12,560 nt of DNA from Bacillota bacterium (GTDB taxonomy: Bacteria > Bacillota > DTU030). How positions within the stretch are numbered: position 1 is the first letter of the stretch; the number at the start of each line of letters is the position of its first letter. Both the position numbers and the translations under genes were made by a program. The notes beneath the pieces are model-generated. The model was given only the letters and a program-made list of their open reading frames with translations, did not search any database and was not told where the DNA came from. The DNA is taken from the NCBI GenBank assembly GCA_012841005.1, contig DUVO01000030.1:1-12560 (forward strand), given 5' to 3'. Of this stretch, positions 1 to 6,810 are shown one piece after another.

Positions 1-213
1 CTGTATTTTATTGATAATACCATCCCGGAGATCAGCCGGAGGTTCCACTTCGCCTAAATTACGCAAAAGGGCCACTGTTTCCTCCAGCTGCCGCAGCTCC
101 TCCCGGCAGTCGGGGCAAAGGGACAGGTGTTCATCAACGGCCTGCATCAGCTCAGCCGACAGCATACCATCCATATAACTAGATAAGTGCTCACGAACTT
201 CACTGCATCTCAT
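1..213 (-). CDS. Zinc-binding anti-sigma factor (zf-HC2 type), N-terminal part, cut by window edge
   Basis: The 71 codons visible start at ATG 213-211 and run off the left edge. The N-terminus carries the anti-sigma zinc-finger pattern: Cys3, then His29-x3-Cys33-x2-Cys36 in the stretch HLSLCPDC. In this family these residues bind zinc in a small helical domain that holds an ECF sigma factor inactive; the C-terminal half usually contains a membrane helix and a sensor part, which is not visible here. The ATG overlaps the stop of the upstream sigma gene in an ATGA arrangement (4 nt), which suggests translational coupling and a 1:1 supply of the two proteins. The partner is therefore almost certainly the sigma factor at 210-830. 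What signal it senses cannot be told from this fragment. Confidence 0.85.
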   Translation of the reverse strand, partial: MRCSEVREHLSSYMDGMLSAELMQAVDEHLSLCPDCREELRQLEETVALLRNLGEVEPPADLRDGIINKIQ

Positions 214-830
214 ACCCTGCTCCCCCCTTTCCCCTGTTTCAGACGCAAGTGGGACCCAAAAGGTTCCCCACTGGCCAGGAGCTTTTCCTTAAGGGCGTTA
301 CGAGCCCTGCTCAACCGGGATTTAACTGTACCCAGGGAGCATTGTAGGGCTGCAGCTATCTCTTCATAGGTCAGATCCTGGAATTCCCGCATTACCAAAA
401 CCAGTCGCTGCTCCGGGGGCAGGGTACTGATGAGCTGCTGCATGAGCTTCTGGAACTCTCGCCTTTCGACAATTCCTTCCGGCCCTTCTCCCTCGGCAGG
501 CAGTTGGCGCGCCAGAGCTCCCTTTTCCGTCTGCAGGGGTTCGTCCAGGGAAAAGGCAATGTTATTCTTTCGCCGCCGGAGGACATCAAGACAAAGGTTA
601 GTTGTAATACGATACAACCAGGTGGAAAAGGTGGAATCCCCGCGAAAATCGGGCAGGGCATGATAAGCCTTTAAAAAGGCCTCCTGGGCCAGATCCCGGG
701 CGTCCTCTCCATCGCCCAGCATCCGGTAGGCCAAATTGTAAACCTTTTTTTCGTACCGCTCCACCAATTCTGTAAAGGCAGCCTGTTGCCCCTTCTGGCA
801 CAGGCTGACCAGATCGGTATCTGAACTCAT
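210..830 (-). CDS. ECF-subfamily RNA polymerase sigma factor (SigW/RpoE-like)
   Basis: A 206-aa ECF sigma factor. Region 2 (about residues 15-88) includes the core-binding and -10 recognition segment with DARDLAQEAFLKAY and FSTWLYRITTNLCLD. A linker of about 45 residues follows, then region 4 (about 132-185) with LPPEQRLVLVMREF, LTYEEIAAAL and the recognition helix GTVKSRLSRARNAL. An in-frame ATG lies 18 nt further upstream (848), but AAGGAGG sits 6 nt before the ATG at 830-828 and inside the longer version, so 830 is chosen. It ends in a 4-nt overlap with the anti-sigma gene. An ECF-type promoter (864-892) precedes it, which suggests autoregulation. The length is normal for the family; the target regulon is not visible. 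Confidence 0.93.
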   Translation of the reverse strand: MSSDTDLVSLCQKGQQAAFTELVERYEKKVYNLAYRMLGDGEDARDLAQEAFLKAYHALPDFRGDSTFSTWLYRITTNLCLDVLRRRKNNIAFSLDEPLQTEKGALARQLPAEGEGPEGIVERREFQKLMQQLISTLPPEQRLVLVMREFQDLTYEEIAAALQCSLGTVKSRLSRARNALKEKLLASGEPFGSHLRLKQGKGGSRV

Positions 831-863
831 GGGATGCCTCCTTCCCATAGCAAAACCCTATAT

Positions 864-892
864 TTAGACGCAGGAAACCGGGGGAAAGTTCC
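864..892 (-). promoter_or_regulatory. Probable ECF-type (autoregulatory) promoter of the sigma gene
   Basis: Reading the minus strand, GGAACTT (892-886) is followed after 15 nt by CGTCTAA (870-864). The AAC of the -35 and the CGTC of the -10 are the hallmarks of promoters read by ECF sigma factors of the SigW/RpoE class. Transcription would start near 857, leaving a leader of under 30 nt with the ribosome site for the start at 830. The -35 lies inside a perfect inverted repeat (876-899). Seen: the two elements and the spacing. Inferred: self-activation by the sigma factor it drives. Confidence 0.6.
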
Positions 893-899
893 CCCGGTT
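876..899. repeat. Perfect GC-rich inverted repeat (11-nt arms, 2-nt centre) between lyase and sigma genes
   Basis: AACCGGGGGAA and TTCCCCCGGTT are exact reverse complements separated by AG. In RNA the usable stem is about 9-10 bp with a 4-6 nt loop. It could end transcription of the methionine gamma-lyase gene, but the tail on the minus strand is only TTT before C-rich sequence, so it is not a convincing rho-independent terminator. It also covers the -35 of the sigma promoter, so it could instead be a protein-binding site. Confidence 0.6.
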
Positions 900-988
900 A
901 ATTATATTTCCATACCCGTTGCCATCTTCCTCTATTGTTCTCAGACCATTTCCTGGCAATTGCTGTCAGAAGGAAAACAGATGTGCCT

Positions 989-2182
989 TTAGCCCAGGAG
1001 CCCATCAAGACCCTTTTTCAGATCGGTAATAATATCGACAGCATCCTCGATTCCTACCGACATCCGGACCAAACCGTCGGTAATCCCTGCCTTCAGGCGT
1101 TCTTCCGGCGGGTAGGGGGAATGGGTCATAGAGGCAGGATGCTGGATCAATGTCTCCGTATCACCGAGGCTGACGGCCAGGGAACAGAGTTCCAGGGTGT
1201 TCATGAGCTGTTTTCCGGCTTCCAGGCCACCCTTCAACTCAAAACTAACCATTCCGCCGAAACCGCCCTGCATTTGTTTTGCCGCCAGCCGGTGTTGGGG
1301 GTGACTGGCCAGGCCCGGATAATACACCCGCTCCACCGCCGGATGCTCCTCTAGAAAAGCGGCCACTTCCATGGCATTGGCGCTATGCTTTTCCATACGC
1401 AGGGCAAGGGTTTTCAGACCCCGCAGCAAGAGCCAGGCTTCAAAGGGCCCGAGGACTCCCCCGATATCCTTTAAGGTAGTAACACGGACCTCGTCGATAA
1501 ATTCTTTGCTCCCGACGGCGGCACCGGCAATAACATCACCATGACCGCCGATGTACTTGGTTGCACTGTGTACCACCACATCCGCCCCCAGATCCAGGGG
1601 ACGTTGCAGATACGGGGTAGCAAAGGTATTATCAACAACAACCTTGGCTCCAATCTTACGGGCCAATTTCACCATGGCCTCGATATCAACGAGCTTCATA
1701 GTGGGATTGGCCGGTGTTTCCAGGTAGATTACCCTGGTGTTGGGCTGCACGGCCGCCGCTGCCCTTTGGGGATCGGATAGGTCAACAAAGGTAGTGTCAA
1801 TGCCATAACGGGAGAGAATGGAAGATAAAAAGGCATGGGTACAGCCATATATGGTATCGCAGGAGACAATATGATCACCCTGTTTCGTCAGGGCAAAAAG
1901 GACAGCGCTTATGGCCGCCATACCGGAACTAAAGGCCAGCCCCGCTTCTCCTCCTTCCAATGTGGCAATCTTTTCTTCAAAGGCGGCCAGGGTCGGGTTG
2001 CCCAGGCGGGTATAAATATAACCTGCCTCTTCCCCGGCAAAACGGGCCGCACCCTGGTCTACATTCTGGAAAACAAAGGTAGAAGTCTGATAGATAGGAG
2101 TACTCAGGGCTCCCGTCAGGGGACAGGGCCCCTGCCCGGCGTGAACGGCGCGGGTACTGAAACCAGCCTCCTTTAATTTCAT
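989..2182 (-). CDS. megL: Methionine gamma-lyase (PLP-dependent Cys/Met metabolism enzyme)
   Basis: A 397-aa PLP enzyme of the Cys/Met metabolism family. The expected product splits L-methionine into methanethiol, 2-oxobutyrate and ammonia (EC 4.4.1.11). Visible active-site residues are Tyr57 and Arg59 (YTRLGNPT, phosphate binding from the neighbouring subunit), Tyr112, Asp184 ([10 protein letters not shown]), and the PLP lysine Lys209 in [11 protein letters not shown]. Cys114 in YGCTHAF matches the Cys116 that marks methionine gamma-lyases; most cystathionine lyases and synthases have another residue there. Lys238-Asp239 and the C-terminal [18 protein letters not shown] also fit. The numbering is offset by 2 from the Pseudomonas putida enzyme. 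The ATG at 2182 has AAAGGAGG about 8 nt upstream. A sigma-54 promoter lies 58 nt before it and the adjacent upstream gene codes for a sigma-54 activator. O-acetylhomoserine sulfhydrylase is the main alternative. Confidence 0.85.
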   Translation of the reverse strand: MKLKEAGFSTRAVHAGQGPCPLTGALSTPIYQTSTFVFQNVDQGAARFAGEEAGYIYTRLGNPTLAAFEEKIATLEGGEAGLAFSSGMAAISAVLFALTKQGDHIVSCDTIYGCTHAFLSSILSRYGIDTTFVDLSDPQRAAAAVQPNTRVIYLETPANPTMKLVDIEAMVKLARKIGAKVVVDNTFATPYLQRPLDLGADVVVHSATKYIGGHGDVIAGAAVGSKEFIDEVRVTTLKDIGGVLGPFEAWLLLRGLKTLALRMEKHSANAMEVAAFLEEHPAVERVYYPGLASHPQHRLAAKQMQGGFGGMVSFELKGGLEAGKQLMNTLELCSLAVSLGDTETLIQHPASMTHSPYPPEERLKAGITDGLVRMSVGIEDAVDIITDLKKGLDGLLG

Positions 2183-2239
2183 AGGACCTTCCTCCTTTTG
2201 GCATACTCGTTTTTATCAACCCTTGCTGTCTTCTTAATT

Positions 2240-2254
2240 GCAAAGAACGTGCCA
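2240..2254 (-). promoter_or_regulatory. Sigma-54 (-24/-12) promoter of the methionine gamma-lyase gene
   Basis: On the minus strand the sequence is TGGCACGTTCTTTGC, an exact match to the consensus TGGCACR-N4-TTGC, with GG at 2253-2252 and GC at 2241-2240. Transcription would begin near 2228, giving a leader of about 46 nt that ends in a strong ribosome site before ATG 2182. Sigma-54 promoters need an enhancer-binding AAA+ activator, and the gene directly upstream codes for one with the required GAFTGA loop. No similar match was seen elsewhere in the window. Confidence 0.93.
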
Positions 2255-2323
2255 AATAGGGTCAGGTCAATTCACCAGGAAAACCAGGCATAGAGCTTAT
2301 TCCAGTAATAGAGAAAAGAAGGT

Positions 2324-2343
2324 TTGGAAACATATGTTTCCAA
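2324..2343. promoter_or_regulatory. Enhancer site 1: perfect 20-bp palindrome (TyrR-box-like)
   Basis: TTGGAAACATATGTTTCCAA is a perfect 20-bp palindrome centred at 2333.5, about 105 nt upstream of the predicted sigma-54 start site. Its core TGGAAA-N6-TTTCCA resembles the E. coli TyrR box TGTAAA-N6-TTTACA, with one changed position per half. That fits the TyrR-type helix-turn-helix of the neighbouring activator. The position is typical for a sigma-54 upstream activating site. Confidence 0.8.
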
Positions 2344-2376
2344 GCAGTCCCATTTTCCAGAAAAGGAAGACAACGT

Positions 2377-2396
2377 TCGGAAACATAAGTTGCCAT
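2377..2396. promoter_or_regulatory. Enhancer site 2: degenerate copy of the palindrome
   Basis: This 20-bp stretch matches site 1 at 16 of 20 positions, with an intact left half GGAAACAT and a weaker right half AAGTTGCC. Its centre (2386.5) is 53 bp from that of site 1, about five helical turns, so bound dimers would face the same side of the DNA. Confidence 0.6.
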
Positions 2397-2398
2397 TA

Positions 2399-2418
2399 TT
2401 GGTACCCTAGGTTTCCAA
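2399..2418. promoter_or_regulatory. Enhancer site 3: degenerate palindrome overlapping the activator stop codon
   Basis: This 20-bp stretch also matches site 1 at 16 of 20 positions, with an intact right half GTTTCCAA and matching TTGG at the outer left. The centre at 2408.5 is 22 bp from site 2, about two helical turns. It covers the last codons and stop (2409-2407) of the activator gene. Confidence 0.5.
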
Positions 2419-3972
2419 CAGGCTGCGTAAATTGTATTTATGAATCTTGCGCAATAGGGCTGTATGGGAAATACCCAGGGCCCTGGCCGCCGGCCTGGCC
2501 GCCCCGTATTTGGCCAGCATCCGGGAAATGACTTCCCGTTCCAACCGTTCCTTGAGCTCCTTCAGGGAATGTCCGGAAATCTGTTGGAGGTCTGGCCCGG
2601 GGATACATAAATCTTCGAAAAGGATATGCTCAGGCCTTATTTCTTCACCCTCGACCAGGTTCATAGCCCTTTCCATAACGTTTTCCAACTCCCTGACGTT
2701 ACCGGGCCAGGTGTGCTGGAGGAACCGTGCCAGAACCTGGGGGTGAACCCTTTTTACCCTTTTTTTCAGAACCCGGTTAAATTTTTGCAGGCAGTTTTCC
2801 ATGAGGACCGGCAGGTCCTCCATTCTATCCCGCAGGGGAGGAATGTAGAGGGGAATCACATTGAGGCGGTAGTATAATTCTTCCCGGAAATCACCTTTGC
2901 GGACCATCTCCTTCAAATTCCGATTGGTGGCCGCAATAACCCGGACATCAACGGATATTTCCTCTCTGCCGCCAACCCGCCTCACCTTGTTCTCCTGCAA
3001 AACCCGGAGGAGTTTTACCTGGAGGTGGGGGGACAATTCTCCAATCTCATCTAAGAAAATTGTTCCCTGATGGGCAAGTTCAAAGAGCCCCTGTTTTCCA
3101 CCCCGTTTGGCCCCGGTAAAGGCTCCCTCCTCATAACCAAAAAGCTCACTTTCCACCAGGGCATCGGGAAGGGCCGCACAGTTCAAGGCAACAAAGGGCT
3201 TTCTCCGCCGGGGTCCAGCAGTGTGTATAGCCCGGGCAAATAGTTCTTTACCGGTGCCGCTCTCCCCGCAAATCAATATGGTCGAATTGCCCCGTGCAAC
3301 CATTTTGGCCATCTCCACAACCCGCCCCATGGCTTCACTGGCATAAATAATGTCAGAAAAAGTAATGACTGGGGGGCGGGTAAGGGAAAAGACCAGCTCC
3401 CGCACCTCGGACATGTCCTTGAGGGCCGCTACGGCACCTACAGTCTCTCCCCGCTCATCCTTGATGGCCCTGCCGGTGGTAATATAGTGGCTGCGTCCCC
3501 TTTGGGTAGTGAGGATAATTTCTTTATTATTGTAGCCCTGTCCCGTTTCCAGGATCCTGAGCATGGGAACATCGGCGGGAACAACATCGGCCAGGTGCTG
3601 CCCGATGGCCTTCTCCCGGTTTACCTGCAGGATCTGTTCCGCCACCGGGTTCAGGGTGGTAATCATACCCTTCCTATCAACGGCTATGATTCCCTCGCTG
3701 ACCGAGTCCAGAACAGCCTTGAGCTGCCGTTCCCTTTCTTCGTGGGGAAGGACCTCTATCTCCCTGATCCTGTAAATATCGGGCAGCAGGCGCAATTTCT
3801 CCTCCAAACGCAAAAACCCCGCTGCAGCAACCCCGGTAAACTTAACATTGATTACCCCAGGGGCCACATCCATGGTAATAATGTTCGCCCCTTCCTGTGA
3901 CAACACCCGGAGTACATCCAGCACCATTCCCACCCGGTCTCGGGTATTAATACACCACCGATAGGTCTGCAT
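2407..3972 (-). CDS. TyrR-like sigma-54-dependent transcriptional activator (ACT-PAS-AAA+-HTH)
   Basis: A 521-aa enhancer-binding protein. An ACT-like domain spans about residues 1-75 (DRVGMVLDVLRVLSQEGANI) and a PAS domain about 82-190 (AVLDSVSEGIIAVDRKG). The AAA+ domain spans about 205-440, with Walker A GESGTGKE (236-243), the sigma-54-contacting loop GAFTGA (283-288), Walker B GTIFLDEIGEL (303-313), Arg369 in YYRLN as the likely arginine finger, and WPGNVREL (422-429). The C-terminal helix-turn-helix (about 483-515, AARALGISHTALLRKIHKY) is of TyrR/Fis type. E. coli TyrR has this layout but lacks GAFTGA; here the loop is intact, so true sigma-54 activation is expected. ACT domains usually bind amino acids, so methionine or a relative is a plausible effector (inference). 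The ATG at 3972 has AGGGGG upstream and lies inside the 3' end of the transpeptidase ORF. The methionine gamma-lyase promoter with three palindromes is the obvious target. Confidence 0.93.
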   Translation of the reverse strand: MQTYRWCINTRDRVGMVLDVLRVLSQEGANIITMDVAPGVINVKFTGVAAAGFLRLEEKLRLLPDIYRIREIEVLPHEERERQLKAVLDSVSEGIIAVDRKGMITTLNPVAEQILQVNREKAIGQHLADVVPADVPMLRILETGQGYNNKEIILTTQRGRSHYITTGRAIKDERGETVGAVAALKDMSEVRELVFSLTRPPVITFSDIIYASEAMGRVVEMAKMVARGNSTILICGESGTGKELFARAIHTAGPRRRKPFVALNCAALPDALVESELFGYEEGAFTGAKRGGKQGLFELAHQGTIFLDEIGELSPHLQVKLLRVLQENKVRRVGGREEISVDVRVIAATNRNLKEMVRKGDFREELYYRLNVIPLYIPPLRDRMEDLPVLMENCLQKFNRVLKKRVKRVHPQVLARFLQHTWPGNVRELENVMERAMNLVEGEEIRPEHILFEDLCIPGPDLQQISGHSLKELKERLEREVISRMLAKYGAARPAARALGISHTALLRKIHKYNLRSLLET

Positions 3973-5330
3973 TGACGCCGTCCCCCTGGCTGCTTAGATG
4001 TTGTATTAAAACTTCGCACTGCCAGCGGCAATTCCCTGCTGAAAATACTTTCCGGTAAAAAGAATAGAGGCCGGGTATCTTCACCAGCCTCTGCCCCGGG
4101 CAGATCATAAAGGCGAAACTCGTAACTTTCTTCTATCCACTCCAAGCCCCAACCATAGCGGGTGCCCAGCTTTTCTGCCAGGTCGAACAGGGAGAGGTAG
4201 AGCTCCCCTTCCAGCTCTATACCCGGTATTTGTTCCTCAAGGATATAAGCTAGACCCTCCTCCGGTTCCCACTGATATGGCAGACCTAAAGCTGTGGCCA
4301 AAAAGCGGGCTCCAATAAAATACTCACCTTCTTCCCGGATGATGGCATCGGTAAGATAACAATTGTCATAGGTAGCAACGATCCGGTAAAGGGCGAGGTT
4401 CTGCTCTTCAGGCTGCCATTCTGCCTTTACCCCCAGGAGCTCCCGGAAGCGGGGAAGGGTAAGATAGGTAGTTCCCTCCACAACAACCCCTTCCTGCACC
4501 GGTTCCCCCTCCAGGAGAGGCCCCCTTTGCGGCTCCCAGGAAACGGCGAAACCCAAACCTTCGGCAATGGGCCTCAGGGGTAATAGAAGTTCCCCCTCCA
4601 CCCAAAGGAAATCCAAGTCCAAGGGGATGTCGTTGAGGGTAAGGGAAATCTGGGGAATCGTTATACTTACCGGCCACTGCCTCCCCTGCTCCAATAAATC
4701 TGCCAGGGCTTCTTCCGTCCACAGCCCCCCCAACCCCAGTTCCCCAATTTTTTGCTGCAAATGTTCCAGGGTATTCACTCCCCGGCCATAGACATCGGGG
4801 TAAAGGGTCAGGGCAAACTGCCCCTCTTCGGGCTGCCACCGAGCTTCCAGCGTCTCATAGGTAATATGTACCGGTGTGCCTGGGGGAATGTTGGCATAAA
4901 GCTCCTCTACATCCCTGTTGTGCATCCGTACACAGCCGAGGGAAACGGCCTTGCCTATGGAACCTGGGGCATTGGTACCGTGGATACCATAGCCCGGGGC
5001 AAATCCCAGCCATCTTCTACCCAGGGGATTGCCTGGCCCCGGCGGTACCGGATTACCTCCATTGGGAGGATACCAGGTGGGATCCACCAGCTTGTTGATA
5101 ACGGTGAAATTACCTTCCGGTGTCGGGGAAGCAGGTTTACCTACTGCCACCGGGTATTCCTTAACCAAGCGGCCATTTTCCCAGTAGCTAAGGCGAAAGG
5201 CTGGTATGTTGAGCCAAATCTCCCTTTGCCCACCTGTCACCGTGTTTGGAAAGGTTTGCGAAGCGGTAACGGAACCGGAGTACAACAATATGATTGCAGT
5301 CACAAGGATCAGCATTAACCTTCTACCCAT
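3852..5330 (-). CDS. Secreted L,D-transpeptidase (YkuD) with copper-amine-oxidase-N-like repeats
   Basis: A 492-aa exported cell-wall enzyme. Residues 1-24 form a signal peptide (MGRRLMLILVTAIILLYSG, then TAS-Q). A YkuD domain (about 36-155) has the catalytic signature His117 in GIHGTN and Cys133 in SLGCVRMHN; this family makes 3-3 peptide cross-links or attaches proteins to peptidoglycan. After a short helical segment (about 185-215), two repeats resembling copper-amine-oxidase N-terminal domains follow (about 222-315 and 318-410, with LPLRPIAEGLGF and ARFLATALGLPYQW); these are common surface modules in Clostridia. A longer frame begins at 5396, but GAGGAG lies 9 nt before the ATG at 5330 and only this start puts the signal peptide first. 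The last 40 or so residues, rich in Trp and Cys, come from reading 121 nt of the next gene out of frame and look unnatural; a 3' frameshift is possible. Confidence 0.88.
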   Translation of the reverse strand: MGRRLMLILVTAIILLYSGSVTASQTFPNTVTGGQREIWLNIPAFRLSYWENGRLVKEYPVAVGKPASPTPEGNFTVINKLVDPTWYPPNGGNPVPPGPGNPLGRRWLGFAPGYGIHGTNAPGSIGKAVSLGCVRMHNRDVEELYANIPPGTPVHITYETLEARWQPEEGQFALTLYPDVYGRGVNTLEHLQQKIGELGLGGLWTEEALADLLEQGRQWPVSITIPQISLTLNDIPLDLDFLWVEGELLLPLRPIAEGLGFAVSWEPQRGPLLEGEPVQEGVVVEGTTYLTLPRFRELLGVKAEWQPEEQNLALYRIVATYDNCYLTDAIIREEGEYFIGARFLATALGLPYQWEPEEGLAYILEEQIPGIELEGELYLSLFDLAEKLGTRYGWGLEWIEESYEFRLYDLPGAEAGEDTRPLFFLPESIFSRELPLAVRSFNTTSKQPGGRRQCRPIGGVLIPETGWEWCWMYSGCCHRKGRTLLPWMWPLG

Positions 5331-5534
5331 AGTGACCCACTCCTCATTTTGTGATGCAATTTTCAGATACAGCAGGCGGTGGAACACCCCCTCCAAAATC
5401 CCATAGTATTCAACGCCCTACAGAAGTTGTAGGTTTTACCCGTAAATCTACTAGCTAAATATACGCCCAGAGACACTCCTATATGCCTTTCTCTTAAAGA
5501 TGACGCTTTAGCAATGCAGTCGGCATGTTTTAGT

Positions 5535-5563
5535 ACTATGCATGGCTCCCGACAATTGTTCAA
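5535..5563 (-). promoter_or_regulatory. Candidate sigma-A promoter for the transpeptidase gene
   Basis: On the minus strand TTGAAC (5563-5558) and CATAGT (5540-5535) are separated by 17 nt. Both match the sigma-A consensus only partly. The leader to ATG 5330 would be about 198 nt, which is long, so the call is tentative. Confidence 0.35.
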
Positions 5564-5661
5564 TCCGTTTTTTCCCCCACAGATGCCCATGTCTTTTTTA
5601 AGCGATTAGATTTCTGTGAACGAAACTCTGGTCGGTCTACGCCACTTTAGTGTGACCCTAC

Positions 5662-5690
5662 TTGACAGTTAGCCCATTATTGGCTATACT
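5662..5690 (+). promoter_or_regulatory. Sigma-A promoter of tRNA-Leu
   Basis: TTGACA (5662-5667) and TATACT (5685-5690) are separated by exactly 17 nt. Transcription would start near 5697, only a few bases before the mature tRNA 5' end at 5704. The near-consensus strength fits a stable RNA gene. Confidence 0.9.
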
Positions 5691-5703
5691 AAAGTATGCA
5701 CAA

Positions 5704-5792
5704 GCCGAAGTGGTGGAACTGGTAGACGCGCTGGACTCAAAATCCAGTGGAGTTCAAACTCCGTGTGGGTTCGACTCCCACCTTCGGCACCA
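5704..5792 (+). tRNA. tRNA-Leu (anticodon CAA)
   Basis: A class II tRNA with a long variable arm. The acceptor stem GCCGAAG (5704-5710) pairs with CTTCGGC (5782-5788), followed by discriminator A and an encoded CCA (5790-5792). The anticodon stem is CTGGA/TCCAG, with loop CTCAAAA giving anticodon CAA (5738-5740), which reads UUG. The T arm is GTGGG-TTCGACT-CCCAC. The D loop includes GGTAGA. It is a single gene with its own promoter and terminator on the plus strand, between minus-strand genes. Confidence 0.97.
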
Positions 5793-5803
5793 GTGATAAT
5801 TAT

Positions 5804-5838
5804 AACTTCCGGGATTTCAGGTGCCCCGGAAGTTTTTT
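5804..5838 (+). terminator. Rho-independent terminator of tRNA-Leu
   Basis: AACTTCCGGG (5804-5813) pairs perfectly with CCCGGAAGTT (5825-5834) across an 11-nt loop, with a run of six T (5833-5838) at the foot of the stem. It lies 11 nt after the tRNA CCA end. Confidence 0.93.
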
Positions 5839-5939
5839 GTGGAAAGACCTTCACAATGCAGACTTAATGCAATTGAGGGTAAAAAAATAGCAGGGGTTTA
5901 TCCCTACCTGGAATACCTTAGATAAATTTTTTGTCATAC

Positions 5940-5971
5940 GCCTTGCGCTTACGCGAGGCTTATTTTTCTTT
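5940..5971 (+). terminator. Terminator-like hairpin without an obvious upstream gene
   Basis: GCCTTGCG (5940-5947) pairs with CGCGAGGC (5952-5959), one G-T wobble, loop CTTA, followed by TTATTTTTCTTT. It has the form of a plus-strand intrinsic terminator. It lies about 100 nt after the tRNA terminator, so it could be a backup terminator or end a short transcript from 5839 onwards. Confidence 0.5.
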
Positions 5972-6136
5972 ATAATTCTCTTCTATTTTATCATGTTTAG
6001 CTGGATAAGGAATTAATAATACACTACTCGCCTTACCTTCGATATCGATATAACTCTATTGCTTTGTCGTATTTTCCCAGGTTAAGCATTGACTGTATGG
6101 TCTGTACATGCCTTGCATACTCTCTACAATAATAAT

Positions 6137-6181
6137 ATTTATATAAGACTAGTGCCCCAAGGATACTAGCCTTATATAAAT
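6137..6181. repeat. Long AT-rich inverted repeat (17-nt arms)
   Basis: Left arm 6137-6153 and right arm 6165-6181 are reverse complements except for one position, around an 11-nt centre (GCCCCAAGGAT). Arms begin ATTTATATAAG. No clear T-run follows on either strand. It may be a transcription end for the pseudogene side, a mobile-element remnant or a structured RNA. Confidence 0.6.
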
Positions 6182-6228
6182 TCTACAGATATTCTCTTCT
6201 TTTGCCGATTTTTTCCGGCAAAATGGCA

Positions 6229-6810
6229 CTAGTTCAGATACTCGATAATTGACTCGGCAGCAATCTTGCCGTATACATAGGCTGCCGTGAGGGCCTCGGC
6301 ACCGAAGAGTTTTACGTCGGCAACATCGCCGGCTGCGTAGAGGCCAGGAATTGGTTGACCGGCAGTGTCCAATACCTGGGCTTTCATATCAACGGTAATA
6401 CCGCCATGGGTGTTGTGGGCACCAGGGAACACCGGTACAGCGTAGTACGGGGGAGTGTCCAGCCTGCAGCGCATATCTGTACGACCGAAATCTTCGTCAT
6501 AACCATTATCATAGTACTTGATGTATTTTGCTATGGTTTCGGCCAGTCCTTCCGGATCAACACCAATCTTTTCCGCCAGCTCTTCCGGTGTATCTCCCGA
6601 CTCTACGTCTGGGTAATCCTTGAATTTACCGACTGAATTTGCGTCCAGGATGCCGAAAGCTGTCTTTTCCGGAAGTGCCAGCTCTGCAGGTCTACACCCA
6701 TCTCCTTAACCTTTTCCGTCAACAAAACGATTGCTTCTGCAGTCAGCTTCTTGCCAGAATCATCCGGCGCATAGATTTACTTTCCGTTGACAATTTTTCC
6801 CACTGGGGTA
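6229..6810 (-). pseudogene. Decayed FAD-dependent fumarate-reductase-like flavoprotein
   Basis: An open frame from codon 6705-6703 down to the TAG at 6231-6229 encodes about 158 residues resembling the C-terminal part of FAD_binding_2 reductases (fumarate, urocanate and related reductases). It shows TPEELAEKIGVDPEGL, DFGRTD, LDTPPYYAVPV, the GAHNTHGGITVD strand and the terminal PGLYAAGDV and AYVYGKIAAESI. The nearest ATG (6474) falls in the middle of this homology, so it is not a start. Upstream, the coding-like sequence continues in another frame (about 6690-6810: YAPDDSGKKLTAEAIVLL, TEKVKEMGVDLQ), broken by a TAA at 6779-6777. The FAD-binding N-terminus is absent. This suggests an internal deletion with frame change plus a nonsense mutation. 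Such enzymes often work with FMN-binding domains, and an FMN-binding lipoprotein gene lies divergently at 7056. Assignment of the upstream piece is less certain. Confidence 0.7.

Larger units (their letters stand above)
5331..5703. other. 373-nt gene-free stretch between transpeptidase and tRNA-Leu
   Basis: No convincing gene lies here. It holds the transpeptidase ribosome site, a candidate sigma-A promoter for that gene (5535-5563), a small hairpin (CCTACA-GAAGT-TGTAGG, 5417-5433) and the tRNA promoter (5662-5690). A 75-codon minus frame (5363-5590) exists but has no ribosome site I can see and overlaps the transpeptidase start; I do not recognise it. Confidence 0.6.
5839..6228. other. 390-nt AT-rich gene-free stretch
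   Basis: No open frame worth calling. It contains a second plus-strand terminator-like hairpin (5940-5971) with no gene before it, a 17-nt inverted repeat (6137-6181), and a short TTGCCG/CGGCAA hairpin (about 6200-6219) next to the pseudogene stop. The base composition is clearly more AT-rich than the flanking genes. The place just downstream of a tRNA gene is a common integration region, but I saw no repeat of the tRNA 3' end here. Confidence 0.55.

Noticed and set aside
4752..5318. 188-codon plus-strand frame opposite the transpeptidase
   Set aside because: Antisense of a clear YkuD domain gene; no family features.
5363..5590. 75-codon minus-strand frame upstream of the transpeptidase
   Set aside because: No ribosome site visible, overlaps the true transpeptidase start, starts upstream of the candidate promoter and matches no family I know.
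5704..6228. Attachment-site duplication of the tRNA-Leu 3' end
   Set aside because: I found no second copy of the tRNA 3' end in this stretch, so integration at this tRNA remains only a possibility.
6229..6474. Reading the 81-codon ATG frame as a complete small gene
   Set aside because: Flavoprotein similarity continues about 75 codons upstream of that ATG in the same frame, so it is the tail of a decayed gene.
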